From the NCBI RefSeq assembly GCF_015277775.1, contig NZ_CP063849.1, positions 1,488,001 to 1,552,000 on the forward strand: a stretch of 64,000 nucleotides of DNA, in the 5' to 3' direction. The stretch's first letter is position 1. The number at the start of each line of letters is the position of its first letter. The translations under genes and the position numbers were made by a program. This DNA is from Paludibaculum fermentans (GTDB lineage Bacteria > Acidobacteriota > Terriglobia > Bryobacterales > Bryobacteraceae). The notes beneath the pieces are model-generated. The model saw nothing but the letters and a program-made list of their open reading frames with translations, was not told where the DNA came from and ran no database searches. This document shows positions 62,044 through 64,000 of this stretch, in pieces.

Positions 62044-62677
62044 GCAGCGCGGCCGCGTTGGCCGGAGTGGCTTCGCCTTCCAGGTTGATTACGCGGCGGC
62101 GCAGGTTCTCGCTCACTCCCTTGAGGTCGGAGACCGGCAGGATGATGGACTGACCTTCGTCCAGTCCATGGGCGCCGGCGCGGCCCATGCCGAATTCACT
62201 TGGCTTGCGCTGGAAGGTGACGACGGTGGGCCCCAGGACGAGGCTGCGGTCAATGAGCCGGTGCAGGGCGCCATGGCTGGCAAAGGCGAACGGCGAGATA
62301 TTGGGACGGAGCAGGGTGAGGGTAGCGAGGATCGGCTCAATGCAGGACACGGTGGCGGCGGCGGCCACGTGGGCACCCGCTCCGTAACCAGCCAGGTGGA
62401 TCCGAGTGCGGGGCAAGGCAAGGCGGATGTACTGGAGCAGCAGCGCCAGGCTGCGCGCGGCGGGTGCGACGCTCTGTTCCCAGCGGACGACGCCGACGGG
62501 CATCCAGAGCAACTCCTGGGCAATTCCGGAGATCATCTCCTCCGGTGTGGTCCCGTCGATGGCAAACAGCATCAGGTCGGGAATCTCATAGCGCTGAATC
62601 TCCGCCAGTAGCGGGTCGCGCTCTTCGGCATCGGGCATCCGCCCGCTCGCATTCAAGGTCAAGGGGTACAAATTCAC
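61865..62677 (-). CDS. Alpha/beta-hydrolase-like protein with antisense C-terminal overlap
   Basis: About 270 residues from GTG 62677, preceded by AGGAG seven bases upstream. The first 200 residues look real: IPDLMLFAIDGTTPEEM, ALLLQYIRLALPRTRIHLAGYGAG (a GxSxG-like elbow in which Gly replaces Ser), and TLTLLRPNI. The last 58 residues (after ALLKTL) lie antisense to the phzF-like gene over 179 bases and have the Arg/Pro/Ala-rich look of shadow sequence. Either a stop codon was lost or the protein ends early by frameshift. Function uncertain; the nucleophile is missing. Confidence 0.55.
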   Translation of the reverse strand: MNLYPLTLNASGRMPDAEERDPLLAEIQRYEIPDLMLFAIDGTTPEEMISGIAQELLWMPVGVVRWEQSVAPAARSLALLLQYIRLALPRTRIHLAGYGAGAHVAAAATVSCIEPILATLTLLRPNISPFAFASHGALHRLIDRSLVLGPTVVTFQRKPSEFGMGRAGAHGLDEGQSIILPVSDLKGVSENLRRRVINLEGEATPANAAALLKTLCCREDTVPPLRRCPPVRRATRKTASRRALTLVEPLIPSCPAAAPNTGSACSAPTP

Positions 62678-62887
62678 GTGGAATCTCCTTCGCGACAAAG
62701 TGTCCCTGACCCGGCCAAGCGATTTCGGGGCTGTTTCTCCTAAATCATTGATTCCAGGCGTACAATTTATTTTGAAATCCGGAACTGCTTTGGCGGACTG
62801 AGCCGAAATGGGCTGGAAGTGTTTGGCTGGAGGGCCTGGGACTGGCTGGCGCTTGCTTCCGCCGAGCCGCCAGTGGCTGGCGAGGAA

Positions 62888-63150
62888 AAGGGGAAGAAAT
62901 GGCTTTGATCCCTCAGGAGTGGTGGATTGCGGAGAGATAGGGCGGGTTGGTCCTGGGTGCCGCCGGGGGAGTTCGTTTCTCCGGCGAAGGGGAAGACAGG
63001 GGGAAGGAATGGGTTTGATCGCTCAAAGGCGGCGGATTGTGAGGATCTAGAGTTGGTCGATGCCGGGCGGGCGCGCCGGGGCTGCGGCGCTCCCGGCAGG
63101 GGAAGAAAACGGGAATAAATGGCTTTGATCGCTCAAAATCCGTGGATTCT
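62888..63150. repeat. Tandem 110-bp direct repeats
   Basis: The motif GGAAGAAATGG-CTTTGATC...CTCA occurs three times, with TTTGATC at 62904, 63014 and 63124: exactly 110 bases apart both times. Each copy holds TTTGA-TCGC-TCAAA-like dyad symmetry (perfect in copies 2 and 3), then GGATT, and copies 1 and 2 end in a GC-rich hairpin (near 62960-62986 and 63063-63097). The third copy is truncated. Confidence 0.82.
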
Positions 63151-63611
63151 CTTCCCCATTCAGCCGAGGCGATAGACTCCTCCGGCGGAGGTGTGGAGGT
63201 TCTGAAGTCAAAGACCGGCTGGAGGCGGATAGACCGCGGGTCCAGTGTGGAGAGTGTAGCTGCATGTCCGTGGGCTGCCGGGCGGGCGGCCCGCAAGTGA
63301 TTGCAACAGCGCGAAAGAAATATCCCCAGCGGCGGTGAATGAAGGGGGGTTAATGGTGGAATTGGTGGAGAAGTGGGGTTGGGGACGGCCGGATCCGCAC
63401 CAGTTCCATCAGGCAGGTCCCTTCGGCTGATTGCAGACCGCCGAATACTGTTTGCGGGCTGTGGCGCAGAGTAAAACCTATTGGATTGGAGGGGCTGCGG
63501 CTATGGCTCGGTGTCTGGCAGCATGCCGGAATTGCAGAGAGGGACTGGTGGTTTTCGGTGAGTTCCTGGGTCGTTGGCTCCAATTAGAGACCACGTTTTG
63601 GTGGTTCACGG

Positions 63612-63627
63612 TAGCCTGATCAGGCTA
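63612..63627. repeat. Perfect 16-bp palindrome
   Basis: TAGCCTGATCAGGCTA is fully self-complementary and lies about 97 bases before the start of the last gene. It is followed within two bases by GGGG-CAT-CCCC. It could be an operator or part of a hairpin. Confidence 0.55.
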
Positions 63628-63723
63628 AGGGGCATCCCCGCACTGCCTGGGTGCCTAAGCAGGATCAATCTCGATCTGCCAGCTTCATTCCGCTTCCGTA
63701 CAATTGTTAGCGGCAAGCGTCAC

Positions 63724-64000
63724 ATGGCTAATGACTTACCCGCACTTCGAATCACCGTGAGGTCCTCACCCGAGACCAATGACCACGAGGTCTGTCTGTT
63801 CGCTGACGGAATGAATCTGATCGAGCTGATTGCCCCTGACCTAATGGGACTGGACCCCGATGATCTCCTGATCGAACCGTGCGTCCTGCTCGCCGGAACC
63901 TCTCCTCATCCTGCGGTTATCGGGAGGTGCGGTTGTGGAATCACTGAGTGTGGCAGCGTAGCCGTCAACATCCACGCGGAAGGCAATCGAGTCATCTGGA
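63724..64000 (+). CDS. Hypothetical protein (truncated at window end)
   Basis: Ninety-two residues are visible from ATG 63724; the frame is open to the window edge. Segments LRITVRSSPETNDHEVCLFADGMNLIELI and a Cys group RCGCGITECGS suggest a soluble protein with a possible metal site. No family was assigned. Start codon choice is tentative. Confidence 0.6.
   Translation, partial: MANDLPALRITVRSSPETNDHEVCLFADGMNLIELIAPDLMGLDPDDLLIEPCVLLAGTSPHPAVIGRCGCGITECGSVAVNIHAEGNRVIW

Larger units (their letters stand above)
62678..63723. other. Non-coding region, about 1 kb
   Basis: No credible gene on either strand. It carries about 2.6 copies of a 110-bp tandem repeat (62888-63150), a 16-bp perfect palindrome (63612-63627) and a following GGGG-CAT-CCCC hairpin (63629-63639). 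The rest is unstructured G-rich sequence. Confidence 0.7.

Noticed and set aside
62888-63150. CRISPR array
   Set aside because: Only about 2.6 copies, 110-base period with similar 'spacers', and no cas genes: a tandem repeat, not CRISPR.
62913-63296. 127-residue minus-strand open frame in the repeat region
   Set aside because: Its repeated Ser/Pro/Phe peptide only reflects the DNA repeats; no ribosome site.
1-64000. rRNA, tRNA, insertion sequence or prophage
   Set aside because: No tRNA cloverleaf with CCA end, rRNA segment, transposase, integrase or phage structural gene was recognised by eye; a covariance-model search would be decisive.

Overview
The window reads as a high-GC Gram-negative chromosome, most likely Acidobacteriota (Solibacter/Bryobacter/Paludibaculum-like). 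The indicators are a VWFA-related protein of the acidobacterial type, an 800-residue duplicated orphan FtsX/MacB-like permease, two very large Oar-like TonB-dependent receptors with an N-terminal carboxypeptidase-regulatory domain, a PEP-CTERM protein, and several multihaem cytochromes. Genus is inference; no rRNA or tRNA gene was seen.

Layout. 1-6.9 kb: the 3' end of an alpha-2-macroglobulin gene with its thioester motif and a small membrane protein, converging on a ybgC / minimal penicillin-binding transpeptidase / SpoIID-metallopeptidase fusion operon. 6.9-9.7 kb: a MoaD-MoaE fusion, a VWFA protein, an Hfq-like protein and an inositol-monophosphatase-family enzyme. 9.7-14.8 kb: a nucleoside-salvage cluster (pyrimidine nucleoside phosphorylase, concentrative nucleoside transporter, purine nucleoside phosphorylase, cytidine deaminase, exported amidohydrolase). 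14.9-16.4 kb: a monohaem cytochrome and lexA with a self-overlapping operator. 16.4-23.2 kb: sugar metabolism (SDR, Gfo/Idh oxidoreductase, Tat-exported glycosidase-like protein, MFS transporter, GH27 alpha-galactosidase). 23.2-23.5 kb: a probable sigma-54-driven small RNA. 23.6-27.3 kb: S41-like protein, FmdB-like protein, gmhB, an orphan YgiT/MqsA-like regulator, a DUF4272-like protein and a small membrane protein.

27.4-33.7 kb is a seven-gene minus-strand operon for a Qrc/alternative-complex-III-like quinone oxidoreductase: pentahaem cytochrome, molybdopterin-type subunit, four-cluster ferredoxin, NrfD/PsrC membrane subunit, plus two GcvH-fold proteins with no lipoyl lysine and a small membrane protein. 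33.9-41.2 kb: orphan permease, PEP-CTERM protein, Oar-like receptor. 41.3-49.9 kb: hypothetical proteins, a patatin/beta-barrel (type Vd-like) protein, class II DAHP synthase, an alginate-export-like porin and a membrane-anchored winged-helix regulator. 50.4-56.2 kb: a second Oar-like receptor, universal stress protein, a tiny membrane protein whose in-frame TGA and following hairpin suggest selenocysteine, a haem sensor-like protein and a dihaem peroxidase.

56.4-61.2 kb: a TetR regulator and a complete DevBCA/TolC-type tripartite ABC exporter; both promoters carry the same TGAAC-N3-GTTCA operator. 61.3-64.0 kb: PhzF-like enzyme, hydrolase-like gene, about 1 kb of non-coding DNA with 110-bp tandem repeats, and a gene truncated by the window edge. 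Tight start/stop overlaps are common, and at least two promoters (lexA and the YgiT-like gene) put the predicted transcription start on or beside the start codon, suggesting leaderless mRNAs.
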